From: Afipia sp. Root123D2 | GTDB lineage: Bacteria > Pseudomonadota > Alphaproteobacteria > Rhizobiales > Xanthobacteraceae | Direction: 5' to 3' | Length of the DNA stretch: 64,000 bases | NCBI RefSeq assembly: GCF_001425835.1 | Contig: NZ_LMDP01000002.1 | Location: 714,828 to 778,827 of the forward strand | Shown: piece by piece, positions 1-8,701 of the stretch | Layout of the letters: every line of letters starts with the position of its first letter | How positions within the stretch are numbered: the stretch's first letter is position 1 | Position numbers and translations under genes: made by a program | Notes under the pieces: generated by a model | What the model saw: the letters and a program-made list of their open reading frames with translations, nothing else | What the model was told of the DNA's origin: nothing | The model's database searches: none

Positions 1-115
1 TCAAACCCCGAACGTCAAACTTCAGATGGGGGCGAGCATGGCTTCCTCCATCTCACTGCCACTTCGTCCATCGGGTATTACGGATTTCTCAACGCACCTG
101 GTTAGTAGCATGAGG

Positions 116-391
116 CTACACTAGTCGCGCGCTAGCTGCGACGATCATTCCAATCAGCAATAGTGTCATCTGAGCTACGACTCCAACGTTGTTATGCATT
201 GAAGAACTGGTCGCGCTCCTTGATATCTGACGAATACCCAGCACCATCGAAATGACCCAAGGTATAAATGCAAAGACGATGATTGGCAGCTTGTGGATCG
301 ACCCGCTAGTAGAGATAAACTGAAAGCCAATTGGAAATAAGAAGAAACTAATCGCGGAGAGGATTATTGGCATATTGCGCTGATTGTTCAT
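116..391 (-). CDS. Small hypothetical membrane protein
   Basis: A 91-residue product. After a short polar N-terminus it has about three hydrophobic stretches (roughly residues 8-27, 34-52 and 68-88), so it should sit in the inner membrane. I do not recognise a family, and no catalytic motif is visible. It starts at an ATG with only a weak ribosome-binding site and runs divergently from the prolyl-tRNA editing gene at 521. Codon use is less GC-biased than in the core genes nearby, so it could be acquired or spurious. Confidence 0.4.
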   Translation of the reverse strand: MNNQRNMPIILSAISFFLFPIGFQFISTSGSIHKLPIIVFAFIPWVISMVLGIRQISRSATSSSMHNNVGVVAQMTLLLIGMIVAASARLV

Positions 392-520
392 TCTGTTTTT
401 TCTCAGACACCATTACGAGTTCCTGGGACGCCGATAAACTTAAGCGCTTACATTCCGATACTACACGGTTTCGCCCAGACACGCGCAATAGTTGAACTCA
501 CCTCAGCCAGAGACTAGCAC

Positions 521-1036
521 ATGATTTTTACGAGCAATGAACTCCTAGCGTTTTTGAAAGATCACGGCATTCTTGCAAAAACGTATGAACATCCGCCGGT
601 GCACACCGTCGAAGAATCCCGCGAGCTGCGCGGCGACATTCCGGGCGTCCACACCAAGAATCTTTTTCTTCGCGACGCCAAGCGGAATTTCTATCTGGTC
701 GTGACCGGCGAAAGCACCAAGATCAATCTCAAATCTCTCGGCCCAAAAATCGGCGCGAACGGCAAACTGTCGTTCGCCGCGCCCGACGCCTTGAACGACG
801 TGCTGGGAATTCAGCCGGGCAGCGTCTCGCTACTGGCGGCGATCAACGATGCGGATAAGCGAGCGACGGTGGTGATCGACGAAGCCCTGCTGGCCGAAAA
901 CCCGATCAATTGCCACCCTCTCACCAACACAAGAACGACATCGCTCTCGAAGGACGACATTTTGGCATTTCTGACGGCGACGGGACATGCACTGCATTAT
1001 TTCTCATCGTCGAGCGATGGCGGGCCTGAAACCTAG
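521..1036 (+). CDS. Prolyl-tRNA editing protein, YbaK/ProX type (ProXp-ala-like)
   Basis: A 171-residue, single-domain protein of the YbaK/ProX trans-editing family. These proteins hydrolyse mischarged aminoacyl-tRNA, in the PrdX/ProXp-ala branch Ala-tRNAPro made by ProRS. Family blocks are visible: the HTVEE stretch near residue 28, the KNLFLRD block near 46-52 (characteristic of PrdX-like proteins), the GSVS segment near 100 and the CHPLTNTRTTSL block near 130-141. Length is normal for a free-standing editing domain. It is a single gene, convergent with the ABC operon that ends at 1082. Substrate specificity is inferred from family likeness only. Confidence 0.85.
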   Translation: MIFTSNELLAFLKDHGILAKTYEHPPVHTVEESRELRGDIPGVHTKNLFLRDAKRNFYLVVTGESTKINLKSLGPKIGANGKLSFAAPDALNDVLGIQPGSVSLLAAINDADKRATVVIDEALLAENPINCHPLTNTRTTSLSKDDILAFLTATGHALHYFSSSSDGGPET

Positions 1037-1081
1037 CCAAGAGATTCTGTCGCGGCGCTGCCCGCTCCCGGACAGGAGCCT

Positions 1082-2170
1082 TTACTTTCCAAGGTCCGGG
1101 CGCGAGTCGGATTGAAACAACAGGCAGCTGTCCGGCGATATGACCATGGACACCTCCCGCCCGACGCCAAACGTATCGGCCTCGTTCCGGTTCGACTGCT
1201 GAACGAGGATGGTTCGGTTCTCTGCGATCCGCACCTGATATTCGGTCGAGGGCCCGAGGTAGCTGACCAGTTCGACGGTGCCGGTGAGTGTATTGACATC
1301 GCCGGACCCGGTCGCCTCGCCCGATCCCGCACGCAGGAGCCGTATCTTTTCAGGCCGGATTCCCAACAGCGATGCCGGTGACGATGAGGGCGGCACTTTC
1401 AGCGAAAGACCGTCGTCGGTCGCAAAGATGCCCTGCGACAGTTTGCCGGAAAAGAAATTGGTCTTGCCTATAAAATCCGCGACGAAGGGAGTTGCCGGCC
1501 GTTCGTACAGGTCGGACGGCGAGCCGATCTGTTCGATCTTTCCGGCGTTCATCACAACCAGACGATCAGCGAGACTGAGCGCCTCCTCCTGATCGTGAGT
1601 CACGAACACGGTCGTCAAGCCGAGCGACTGTTGAAGCTGCCGAATTTGAATGCGCACGTCGTGGCGCAGTTTCGCATCTAGCGCGGACAGCGGTTCGTCA
1701 AGCAGCAGCACATGCGGATTGATGACCAGCGCTCGGGCCAAGGCGACGCGTTGCTGCTGGCCGCCGGACAATTGCCTCGGCATCCGCTCCGCGAACTGGC
1801 CGAGCTGAACCAGGTCCAGAACCTCGGTCACGCGGCGCTTGATGTCCGGTTTCGGAATCTGACGCATCTCCAGACCGTAAGCGACGTTCTGCGCCACCGT
1901 CATGTGGGGAAACAGAGCGAACCCCTGGAACACCATTCCGGTGTTGCGCTTGTTCGCCGGAACGTTGGTTACGTCGCGATCGCCAAAAAGGATCCGTCCT
2001 TCGCTGGCCTCGACAAATCCCGCAATCATCCGCAGCGTGGTGGTCTTTCCGCAACCGCTCGGACCGAGCAGCGCAACGAATTCACCATCGTTGATCTCGA
2101 GCGAAATCTCGCTCACGACCGAAAGTGCTTCGTATCGTTTGGCAACCTTCTCAAGAAGTATCTTCGACAC
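1082..2170 (-). CDS. ABC transporter ATP-binding protein, spermidine/putrescine (PotA) type
   Basis: The ATPase of a polyamine/opine-family importer, 362 residues. Walker A GPSGCGKTT lies at 36-44, the ABC signature LSGGQQQR near 134-141, Walker B VLLLDEP follows, and the switch-region histidine is in VTHDQEE. Residues from about 240 onward form a TOBE-type C-terminal domain (the IRPEKIRL block), as in PotA, FbpC and MalK relatives. The start appears to be a GTG. It is the last gene of a four-gene operon reading binding protein, permease, permease, ATPase. The substrate cannot be read from the sequence; polyamines, opines or similar small cations are family-based guesses. Confidence 0.9.
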   Translation of the reverse strand: MSKILLEKVAKRYEALSVVSEISLEINDGEFVALLGPSGCGKTTTLRMIAGFVEASEGRILFGDRDVTNVPANKRNTGMVFQGFALFPHMTVAQNVAYGLEMRQIPKPDIKRRVTEVLDLVQLGQFAERMPRQLSGGQQQRVALARALVINPHVLLLDEPLSALDAKLRHDVRIQIRQLQQSLGLTTVFVTHDQEEALSLADRLVVMNAGKIEQIGSPSDLYERPATPFVADFIGKTNFFSGKLSQGIFATDDGLSLKVPPSSSPASLLGIRPEKIRLLRAGSGEATGSGDVNTLTGTVELVSYLGPSTEYQVRIAENRTILVQQSNRNEADTFGVGREVSMVISPDSCLLFQSDSRPDLGK

Positions 2171-2191
2171 GTGGAGAGCTTCCTTTGACGG

Positions 2192-3010
2192 TTAAAAAGT
2201 ACGGCCGAGACGAACGTAACGGTCCGAGATGATGAGCGCCGCCCCGATGATCAGGATCTGGATGGTGGCGACCGCCATGATGACAGGATCGGTGCGGTAT
2301 TGCAGGTAATTCAGCATCGCGATCGGCAATGTGATCCGGCCCGGCCCGACCAGCAGAAGCGATTTTTCCAGGTCGCCAAACGACGCGATGAAACCGAACA
2401 GCGCACCTGCCGTCATGCCGGGCCGGATCATCGGAACAGTGATGCGGAAGAATGTGGTCAGGCGGCTCGCGCCGAGACTGAGCGAGGCCTCCTCAATCGA
2501 AGGATTCAGCCCGGCTAGCGATGCGATCAGCAGGCGCAACACCCACGGAATTGCGATCAGAGTGTGAGCCAGCACCAGCCCGTAGAAGGTCGACGCCAGT
2601 TGAAATTCGGTCCGGATCTGCACCTCGATATAGAACAGATAGATGGCGCTGCCGGACACGATCGCAGGAATCATCAGCGGCGACATCAGGACGGTGTTGA
2701 TGGCCTCACGGCCCGGAAAGCGATAGCGGGCGATGGCCAGAGCCGCGGGAATGCCGACCAGCAGCGCCAGCATCGAAGCCGACACGGCGACTTTCAAGCT
2801 CAGCAGAAAACCGTCGCGGAACGCCGCCATGTTCCATGCTTCGACGAACCATGTGGCGGTGTATCCCTCGGGCGGGAACGACATGATCTTGTTGCTGAAG
2901 AACGCCACCCAGATCGTGATTCCCAGCGGCAGGAATATGAAGAACAGGATCAGCCAGACGCTGCAGAGATAAATGGCCCGCAGCAAGGTTTGTCCGAAAT
3001 TATCCCTCAT
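2192..3010 (-). CDS. ABC transporter permease, PotC-like
   Basis: A 272-residue inner-membrane permease with six predicted transmembrane segments. It carries the binding-protein-dependent transport EAA loop, EEASLSLGASRLTTFFRITVP, near residue 175, which docks to the ATPase. Its ATG overlaps the stop of the preceding permease gene by ATGA, so the two are translationally coupled. Relative order and size match PotC/PotI, the second permease of polyamine-type importers. The ATPase gene follows 21 bases downstream. Confidence 0.9.
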   Translation of the reverse strand: MRDNFGQTLLRAIYLCSVWLILFFIFLPLGITIWVAFFSNKIMSFPPEGYTATWFVEAWNMAAFRDGFLLSLKVAVSASMLALLVGIPAALAIARYRFPGREAINTVLMSPLMIPAIVSGSAIYLFYIEVQIRTEFQLASTFYGLVLAHTLIAIPWVLRLLIASLAGLNPSIEEASLSLGASRLTTFFRITVPMIRPGMTAGALFGFIASFGDLEKSLLLVGPGRITLPIAMLNYLQYRTDPVIMAVATIQILIIGAALIISDRYVRLGRTF

Positions 3011-3906
3011 GAGTTGGCGCCTTCCCGGGCGGCCCTGTTAAAGGCCAGACTCGATGCCAGCGTCAGCACCATCGTCATGGTGATCAAGATGAATGCCAGC
3101 GCCGCGCCGAACGGCCAGTTCATGGTCGCGGAGAACTGCGAATAGATCGTCGGCGCCATCATGTGGAATTGCGGACCGCCGACAAGTATCGGCGTCGCAT
3201 AGGCATTCATCGACAGGATAAAGCAAAGCACTGACCCGGCGAAGATTCCGGGCATCAGCAGCGGCAGCACGACGCGCCGGAAGGTCGTCAGCGGAGAGGC
3301 TCCGAGATTTGACGACGCTTCCTCAAGCGAAACATCGATTCCCTGCATCACGCTGTTCAGGGTCACAATCATGAACGGCAGCAGCACCGAGGTCAGGCCG
3401 GTGATGACCGCGCCGGACGTATACAGAAGGCGAAACGAACTGGTGGCGACGCCCACTTCCTGGATGAGGAAGTTCAGCAGTCCGCCATTGTCGAGGACGA
3501 TGATCCAGCCCGCCGTTCGCGCCACGTTTCCCATGAACAAGGGAAGCACAATGGCGACGATCAGATATCGTTTCAGGAATTCCGACTCGGTACGCGCGAC
3601 GAAATACGCGACGGCCAATCCCCCGATCAGACAGAAAAGGGTCGTGACCGTCGAGATCCAGAGCGTGGTCCACAACACCTGCTGGTAGAATTCGTCCTTG
3701 AAAAACCGGACGTAGTTCTCAAGCGTGAAGACCTCTAGATACATCTGCGCCGGGTCGTACCGGAACAGACTGAGCCGCAGCATCAGAACTAAGGGCAACA
3801 ACAACAGCACCGTGACGAACACGAGTGCTGGAGCTGCCAGCTGATAAGGTACGCCCGCTCGCCTGAACTTCGGAGAGCGTGATCGCTGTCTTGTCAGGGC
3901 CCGCAT
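3007..3906 (-). CDS. ABC transporter permease, PotB-like
   Basis: A 299-residue permease and partner of the PotC-like gene. It has a basic cytoplasmic N-terminus (residues 1-25), six hydrophobic segments, and an EAA loop, EEASSNLGASPLTTFRRVVLP, near residue 200. It starts 8 bases after the stop of the binding-protein gene and ends in an ATGA overlap with the next permease, so it belongs to one transcription unit. With the PotC-like subunit it should form the heterodimeric channel. The substrate is unknown. Confidence 0.9.
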   Translation of the reverse strand: MRALTRQRSRSPKFRRAGVPYQLAAPALVFVTVLLLLPLVLMLRLSLFRYDPAQMYLEVFTLENYVRFFKDEFYQQVLWTTLWISTVTTLFCLIGGLAVAYFVARTESEFLKRYLIVAIVLPLFMGNVARTAGWIIVLDNGGLLNFLIQEVGVATSSFRLLYTSGAVITGLTSVLLPFMIVTLNSVMQGIDVSLEEASSNLGASPLTTFRRVVLPLLMPGIFAGSVLCFILSMNAYATPILVGGPQFHMMAPTIYSQFSATMNWPFGAALAFILITMTMVLTLASSLAFNRAAREGANS

Positions 3907-3914
3907 GTGAGCAA

Positions 3915-4976
3915 TCAGCTCTTGAATTCTTTGTTGTAGAAATCAAGCAGCTCGCTCCGGTTCTTCAGCCACCATGCGTGGGGCCGCTTGTGCAGGGTCT
4001 TTTGCTCCTCCGCAGTAAACGCAATCTGTTTCTGGGCGGCTTCCGGCAGCACCGTCTTGGCGTTCGACGGAGAGTAAAAGGATTTCTGGACCAGCGACGC
4101 CTGCCCGGCTGGATCGAGCAGCGCGTTGCAGTAGAAGTGTGCGCCCTCGAGATTCGGCGCCTTTTTCGGAATGACCAGCCCATAGACGATGCTGATCGCA
4201 CCTTCGGTCGGATAGATCGGAACGACACGCACGCCTTCCGCCGCGAATTGCAGGAGGCGGGATTTGTAGTTGGTGCCGATCAGGACTTCTTCGTTCTTCA
4301 GCGCCTGTTCCTGCTGAAGGTGCCCCGGATAGATGCGAGGCTTGCTGGTCTTCTTCATGTCCATCATGGCGGCTTTGACCTGCTCGACATTGATGTTGTC
4401 CAGCGATTTTCCCACCTTCAGGGCCGCCACCTCGACGTGGTGGAACCAATGAACATCGCTCAGGCCGATCATGCCCGCATATTTCGGATCCCAGAGATCG
4501 GCGAAACTTTTTGGAGGATCTTTCAGCTTGTCCGGATTGTAGCCGATCACCCAGCCGCTGTACTGCCAGGGTATGAAGGTCGCCAACTTCAACTGCGGCG
4601 AGACATCTTTCAGATTCGGAATTTTGTCTTCGTTGATGGTTTCAAGCACGCCCTGCGATTCCATATCGAATGCGCCGGCATCGTCCAGATGAGCGACGTC
4701 GAGGGTTCCGCGCGGCAGCCGCCTTGTGGCGAGAAGTTTGGTCCGGCGCTGGTCCAGCGCGCCGAGGTCGCGCAAAACAGTGTAGCCGGCCTTTTCGACG
4801 ATGGGCGCTTCAAAGAACTCGATCGTCCGGTCGCTCCAGTCGCCGCCCCAATTGGCGATGACGATCTGGCCGCTCGCCGCGTTGGCCTGACGTCCAAATG
4901 ACAGCGCCGCGGTACCGGCTGCCGCGCTGGCGAGAATCTGCCTGCGATTGAACGCCTGGTTGACGAATTTGCTCAT
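3915..4976 (-). CDS. ABC transporter substrate-binding protein, PotD-like, Tat-exported
   Basis: A periplasmic binding protein of the extracellular solute-binding family used by polyamine/opine importers. I placed the start at 4976 because the ATG follows a GGGGGAA ribosome-binding site and gives a typical twin-arginine signal: RRQIL at residues 11-15, a hydrophobic core, and a cleavable AxA-type end near residue 33. A longer frame to 5048 exists but adds only an implausible basic leader. The mature protein has the IVIANWGGDW opening and the DLWDPKYAG block of the family. It is the first gene of the operon, so the promoter lies in 4977-5268. Confidence 0.9.
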   Translation of the reverse strand: MSKFVNQAFNRRQILASAAAGTAALSFGRQANAASGQIVIANWGGDWSDRTIEFFEAPIVEKAGYTVLRDLGALDQRRTKLLATRRLPRGTLDVAHLDDAGAFDMESQGVLETINEDKIPNLKDVSPQLKLATFIPWQYSGWVIGYNPDKLKDPPKSFADLWDPKYAGMIGLSDVHWFHHVEVAALKVGKSLDNINVEQVKAAMMDMKKTSKPRIYPGHLQQEQALKNEEVLIGTNYKSRLLQFAAEGVRVVPIYPTEGAISIVYGLVIPKKAPNLEGAHFYCNALLDPAGQASLVQKSFYSPSNAKTVLPEAAQKQIAFTAEEQKTLHKRPHAWWLKNRSELLDFYNKEFKS

Positions 4977-5105
4977 CGGCTTCCCCCCGTTTGACCAATT
5001 GGGCGACCACCGTCGTCGGCGGGCCGTCCCGTAGTGCCGTCCGGCCATATTGTTTTTTTATCAGCCGGGCAGAGGTATTATAAGTTAACTATTTTCAACA
5101 GCATG

Positions 5106-5162
5106 TAAGGATGCGACATTGCGGCGGTAGTTGTTGGAATGGTTCCGCATCCTTATGTCGCA
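5106..5162. promoter_or_regulatory. Paired inverted repeats between importer operon and GlxA-type regulator
   Basis: Two perfect inverted repeats interlock here. TAAGGATGCG (5106-5115) is complementary to CGCATCCTTA (5146-5155), and TGCGACAT (5112-5119) is complementary to ATGTCGCA (5155-5162). In addition GCATGTAA occurs directly repeated at 5101 and 5181. This lies between the divergent binding-protein gene and the AraC-family regulator, the usual place for the regulator's operator. Binding is inferred, not shown. Confidence 0.5.
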
Positions 5163-5268
5163 CAACTGCCTATTACGATGGCATGTAAAATTCGCCGCTT
5201 GAAATACACTGTTCGAATGAGACCGCTGTCCAGCGGAAACCAATGTCGGATTTGGTGAGGCGACGCGT

Positions 5269-6291
5269 ATGGATCAGATAACCCGGCCGCTTCGTGTTGG
5301 CTTCATCCTGACGAATAATTTTACGCTGACGGCACTTTCGAATTTCGTCGACGTGTTGCGGCTGGCGGCAGACGACGGCGACAACAGCCGTCCTATCCGC
5401 TGCCAATGGCACATCATGTCGGAGACGGACGAGCCGATCCGCTCGAGCAGTGGCATCCTGATCTATCCAACCTCGCGCTTCATCAATGCCGACGAGCTGG
5501 ACTATGTCGTCGTGGTGGGAGGGTTGCTACATCGCGGACCTCAGATCCGTGAGAATATACGAAAATATCTTCTCACGGCTGCCAAAACCAATGTTGATAT
5601 GGTCGGCGTCTGCACCGGAAGTTTTGTTCTTTGGCGCCTTGGCCTTCTTCGACAGCGCAAATGCTGCATCAGTTGGTACCATTATCGAGACTTCCTGGAG
5701 GAGTTTGGCGATACGCTTCCGGTCGCCGACCAACTCTACGTGATCGATGGCAATCGCATCACATGCTCCGGTGGAATCGGTGTTGCATATCTTGCTGCGC
5801 ACATTGTCGAACTAAGGATCGGCCTGTCCAGCGCGCAGAAGGCTCTGCATATCATGCAGATCGATCGAATGAGGCCAGGCACTGCAGCACAGTCCGCTCC
5901 GCCAACAGAACTCGTTGGCGAAGATAGCCGCATTTCACGCGCACTATTGATCATGGAGCAAAATCTATCATCGCCGCTTTCAGTCGCCAAATTAGCCGCG
6001 AAGGTGCACCTGAGCACAAGGCAATTGGAGCGATTGTTCAAAGAGCAGATACGACAAAGTCCGCAGGCAGCTTATCTGAGCTTGCGTCTTAAGCATGCCC
6101 GCTGGATGTTGAAAACGAACCTGTCGCTTGTTGCCATTGCTGTCGAAACCGGCTTCGTGGACGGCTCTCACTTGAGCAAAGCGTTCAAAGCTGCATTCGG
6201 CTATAACCCGTCGGAGGAAAGACGACGTTTAGGGACTCTGACTAGCGGAGACGTAGCGTCTGAACCTCCCCGCATATTTGATCCAGTATAG
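5269..6291 (+). CDS. GlxA-family transcriptional regulator (DJ-1/PfpI-like plus AraC HTH)
   Basis: A 340-residue regulator. Residues about 8-190 form a DJ-1/PfpI-like class I amidotransferase fold with the cysteine elbow VCTGSFVLW near residue 115, and residues about 225-325 carry two AraC helix-turn-helices (LSTRQLERLFK and the FVDGSHLSKAFKAAFGYNPSE signature). Such proteins (GlxA, ArgR-AraC, CdhR types) sense amino acids, carnitine or choline derivatives and activate their uptake and catabolism. It is divergent from the ABC importer operon across an interval with strong inverted repeats, so it is the likely local activator. The ligand is unknown. Confidence 0.88.
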   Translation: MDQITRPLRVGFILTNNFTLTALSNFVDVLRLAADDGDNSRPIRCQWHIMSETDEPIRSSSGILIYPTSRFINADELDYVVVVGGLLHRGPQIRENIRKYLLTAAKTNVDMVGVCTGSFVLWRLGLLRQRKCCISWYHYRDFLEEFGDTLPVADQLYVIDGNRITCSGGIGVAYLAAHIVELRIGLSSAQKALHIMQIDRMRPGTAAQSAPPTELVGEDSRISRALLIMEQNLSSPLSVAKLAAKVHLSTRQLERLFKEQIRQSPQAAYLSLRLKHARWMLKTNLSLVAIAVETGFVDGSHLSKAFKAAFGYNPSEERRRLGTLTSGDVASEPPRIFDPV

Positions 6292-6452
6292 CTGAGTGCG
6301 TTTCACAACCGCTGCGACTACTCTCAATATCCACCCTTTTCTTCGCCAATCTGAGAATGGAAATGTGAGACCACACACCGAATTTGAGGCAAAATGATCT
6401 GCCACTGAGTTTTTCCTCCCTTAGAATCCGGCCTCGATTGAAGGACGGACAG

Positions 6453-6620
6453 ATGAAGCGGAAGCGGTTCACGGAAGATCAGATCATCGCGGTTCTGCGC
6501 GAACATGAAGCAGGTGCGAAGGCGGGCGGCTTGGCCCGCAAGCACGGTGTTTCCGAGGCGACGCTGTATAACTGGAAGGCGAAGTATGGCGGAATGGACG
6601 CCTCCGACGTAAGCGCCTGA
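6453..6620 (+). pseudogene. IS3-family transposase OrfA fragment, frameshifted
   Basis: The first 55 codons of an IS3-family OrfA. The helix-turn-helix opening KRKRFTEDQIIAVLREHEAG and the segment GVSEATLYNWKAKYGGMDASD are intact. One base then appears to be missing around 6607-6609: the expected codons for VKRLKALED can be read in the next frame from the following bases, but the original frame stops at 6618-6620. The matching frame decays after about ten residues. No terminal inverted repeats or orfB follow, so this is a dead IS remnant at the left edge of the phage-like cassette. Confidence 0.8.
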
Positions 6621-6932
6621 AGGCCCTGGAAGACAAGAACTTCCGGCATGCTCGAATCCGCAAATGCGTGAGCAACTTTCAGCGGGGGCTTGATCCTGGA
6701 GTTTTTTCGCGATAATTCGGTTTCGTCCTTAAGTGAGCACTTGAAGTAGGTGAGTGACTCGCTCCTGCACAGATTGTGCAGTCGGACGCTGAGAGCCGCA
6801 CATTGGAAGGCGGTCGAGGCCATAGCCTGCCCGGGCTCCAACAGAGAGCCTATCTCTCATAGCTTTAACCAGCAATTGGCTGGCGGTTGCCTGCGACTAG
6901 TCGCGGGCGCGCGCTGACCTATGGAGACGGGT
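6621..6932. other. Non-coding interval with two perfect palindromes
   Basis: No convincing gene. It holds the decayed tail of the IS3 orfA (to about 6660) and two perfect inverted repeats upstream of the methyltransferase: CTGCACA-GAT-TGTGCAG at 6765-6781 and GCGACTAGTCGC at 6893-6904. Either could be an operator for the downstream cassette, for example for the XRE protein at 10904; that is inference. Confidence 0.45.
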
Positions 6933-8252
6933 ATGCTCAATGTCCAATGGGTGCCGTAGGCACGCTCAAAATGAATGCGCGCAATGCGCACACACCAAAA
7001 GAAGCAGGTCAAACAGATTGCCGATAGCATTGATGCCTTCGGCTGGACCGCTCCGATTGTTGTCGACGAAAACAACATGATCCTCGCGGGTCATGGCCGC
7101 TATCTGGCTGCCACAAGGTTGGATCAAAGGAAGGTTCCGATCATCGTCAAAACCGGGCTCTCTGATACGCAAAAAAGAGCCCTAGCTATTGCCGACAACA
7201 AGATCGCCTCGAATGCTGATTGGGACCGTGCCCAGTTGGCAGCGGAGCTAGGCGAGTTGGCAACCCTTCTCCCGGAATGCAATCTTGACCTGCAGATCAC
7301 GGGTTTTGAGGCAGGCGAAATTGACGGCTTCATGGCAGATCTTGTGGATTCCGAGCAAGATCCGACCGACCAAATCCCTCAAATAGAAGCGGTTGCAGTC
7401 AGCCAACGGGGCGATTGTTGGCAGCTGGGTCATCATCGCCTGTATTGCGGCGATTCCAGAAATGAGGATCATCTAGCGGCCCTGATGGACGGCAAAGTGG
7501 CGGCGATGGTGTTCGTTGATCCACCTTACAACGTACGCGTGAGCTCAATTCAAGGCCGCGGTAAAATCAAGCACCGCGAATTTGTCGAGGCGTCGGGCGA
7601 CAAATCGCCAGCACAGTTCACAGAATTCCTTCGAGTCTCGATGACTATAGCGGCCCGGTTCTCGGAGGATGGATCAATCCATTTTTATTGCATGGACTGG
7701 CGGCATATATTCGAGACCATGGCCGCGGGTCGCGATGTCTACCACGATCTTAAGAACCTGGTCGTTTGGGCAAAAACTAACGCCGGGCAAGGAAGCTTCT
7801 ATCGCTCTCAGCACGAGCTCATATTCGTGTTCAAGAATGGCGAAGGCTCCCATCAGAACAATATCGAGCTCGGCAAGCACGGCCGGTCACGATCAAATGT
7901 CTGGACCTATGCTGGTGTCAATTCCTTCCGCAAAGATCGCCTTGCCGAACTCGCCGTTCATCCAACGGTGAAACCGGTCGCTCTTGTCGCCGACGCGATG
8001 CGCGACTGTTCGCGCCGCGGCGACATTGTGTTGGATCCCTTTATGGGTTCGGGCACCACCATTCTTGCCGCCGAAAAAGTCGGCCGACGTGGCTACGGGG
8101 TCGAAATTGACCCTCTTTACGTCGATGTCGAGATCCGGCGCTGGCAGGATTTCACCAAGCGCGACGCGATTCTCGAAGCCACGGGCCAGACGTTTGATGA
8201 GGTCGCTGCCATGCGATCCATTCATCTCAAGCGCGTGAGGAGGACACGATGA
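6933..8252 (+). CDS. ParB-domain DNA methyltransferase with disrupted N-terminus
   Basis: The product combines a ParB-like nuclease/NTPase domain (from QVKQIADSIDAFGW through the GHGRYLAA motif) with a beta-class DNA methyltransferase: the catalytic DPPYN motif precedes the SAM-binding FMGSGTT motif, giving N6-adenine or N4-cytosine methylation. The ancestral start looks like the ATG at 6933, which has a GGAG site 6 bases upstream and encodes MLNVQWVP. A missing base then brings a TAG at 6957, and a missing dinucleotide near 6987 restores frame. The uninterrupted frame is 6975-8252 (425 codons), so any functional product must restart near 6975 and lack about 15 residues. It overlaps the DUF5681 gene by ATGA. 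This combination is typical of phages and phage-derived cassettes. Confidence 0.8.
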
Positions 8253-8701
8253 GTTCGAAAGACAAACCCACGAGCGAGAATGACAAACCCAGACGAGTTC
8301 TTAGAACGCGTCGTTCAACGCCAAGCGAGGACGATGTCGGCTACGGAAAGCCTCCCCGTGCGCATCAATTCAAGGCTGGTCAAAGCGGCAATCCGAAGGG
8401 GCGCCCTAAAGGAGTGAAAAGCCGAGAAACTATTTTGCGCGAAGTTTCCAATCGCAAAATTTCCTTCCATCAGGATGGCACGATTCGCAAAATCACGTGC
8501 TTGGAGGGAGTTATCTACAAAATCGTGGAGAAATCGCTTAAGGGCGACACTAGGAGCGCGACACTTCTATTAAGCCAACTGGCGGCGATTGCGTCGCCGA
8601 CCGGCCCAGAACCGGAAATGAATCCTGACGACAAGGCGGTGCTCGACGCATACCTGCAGACCTTCCAGTCCAAGCTCGATGACAAGAAGAGCCCGAAATG
8701 A
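8249..8701 (+). CDS. DUF5681 domain protein
   Basis: A 150-residue protein with the DUF5681 signature: GYGKPPRAHQFKAGQSGNPKGRPKG near residues 30-54, a basic, glycine-rich strand that looks like a nucleic-acid-binding tag, followed by a helical part. Its ATG overlaps the methyltransferase stop and its stop overlaps the terminase start (both ATGA), so the three genes are translated as a coupled unit. The position immediately upstream of a terminase large subunit is that of a terminase small subunit in phages. That role is an inference from position and charge, not from homology. Confidence 0.8.
   Translation: MSSKDKPTSENDKPRRVLRTRRSTPSEDDVGYGKPPRAHQFKAGQSGNPKGRPKGVKSRETILREVSNRKISFHQDGTIRKITCLEGVIYKIVEKSLKGDTRSATLLLSQLAAIASPTGPEPEMNPDDKAVLDAYLQTFQSKLDDKKSPK

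Noticed and set aside
3879-4901. 340-codon plus-strand frame opposite the binding protein
   Set aside because: Antisense to a well-supported exported binding protein; no family likeness.
6975-8252. Methyltransferase as a complete restriction-modification system
   Set aside because: No restriction endonuclease is adjacent; the ParB fusion and terminase context indicate a phage-type enzyme.
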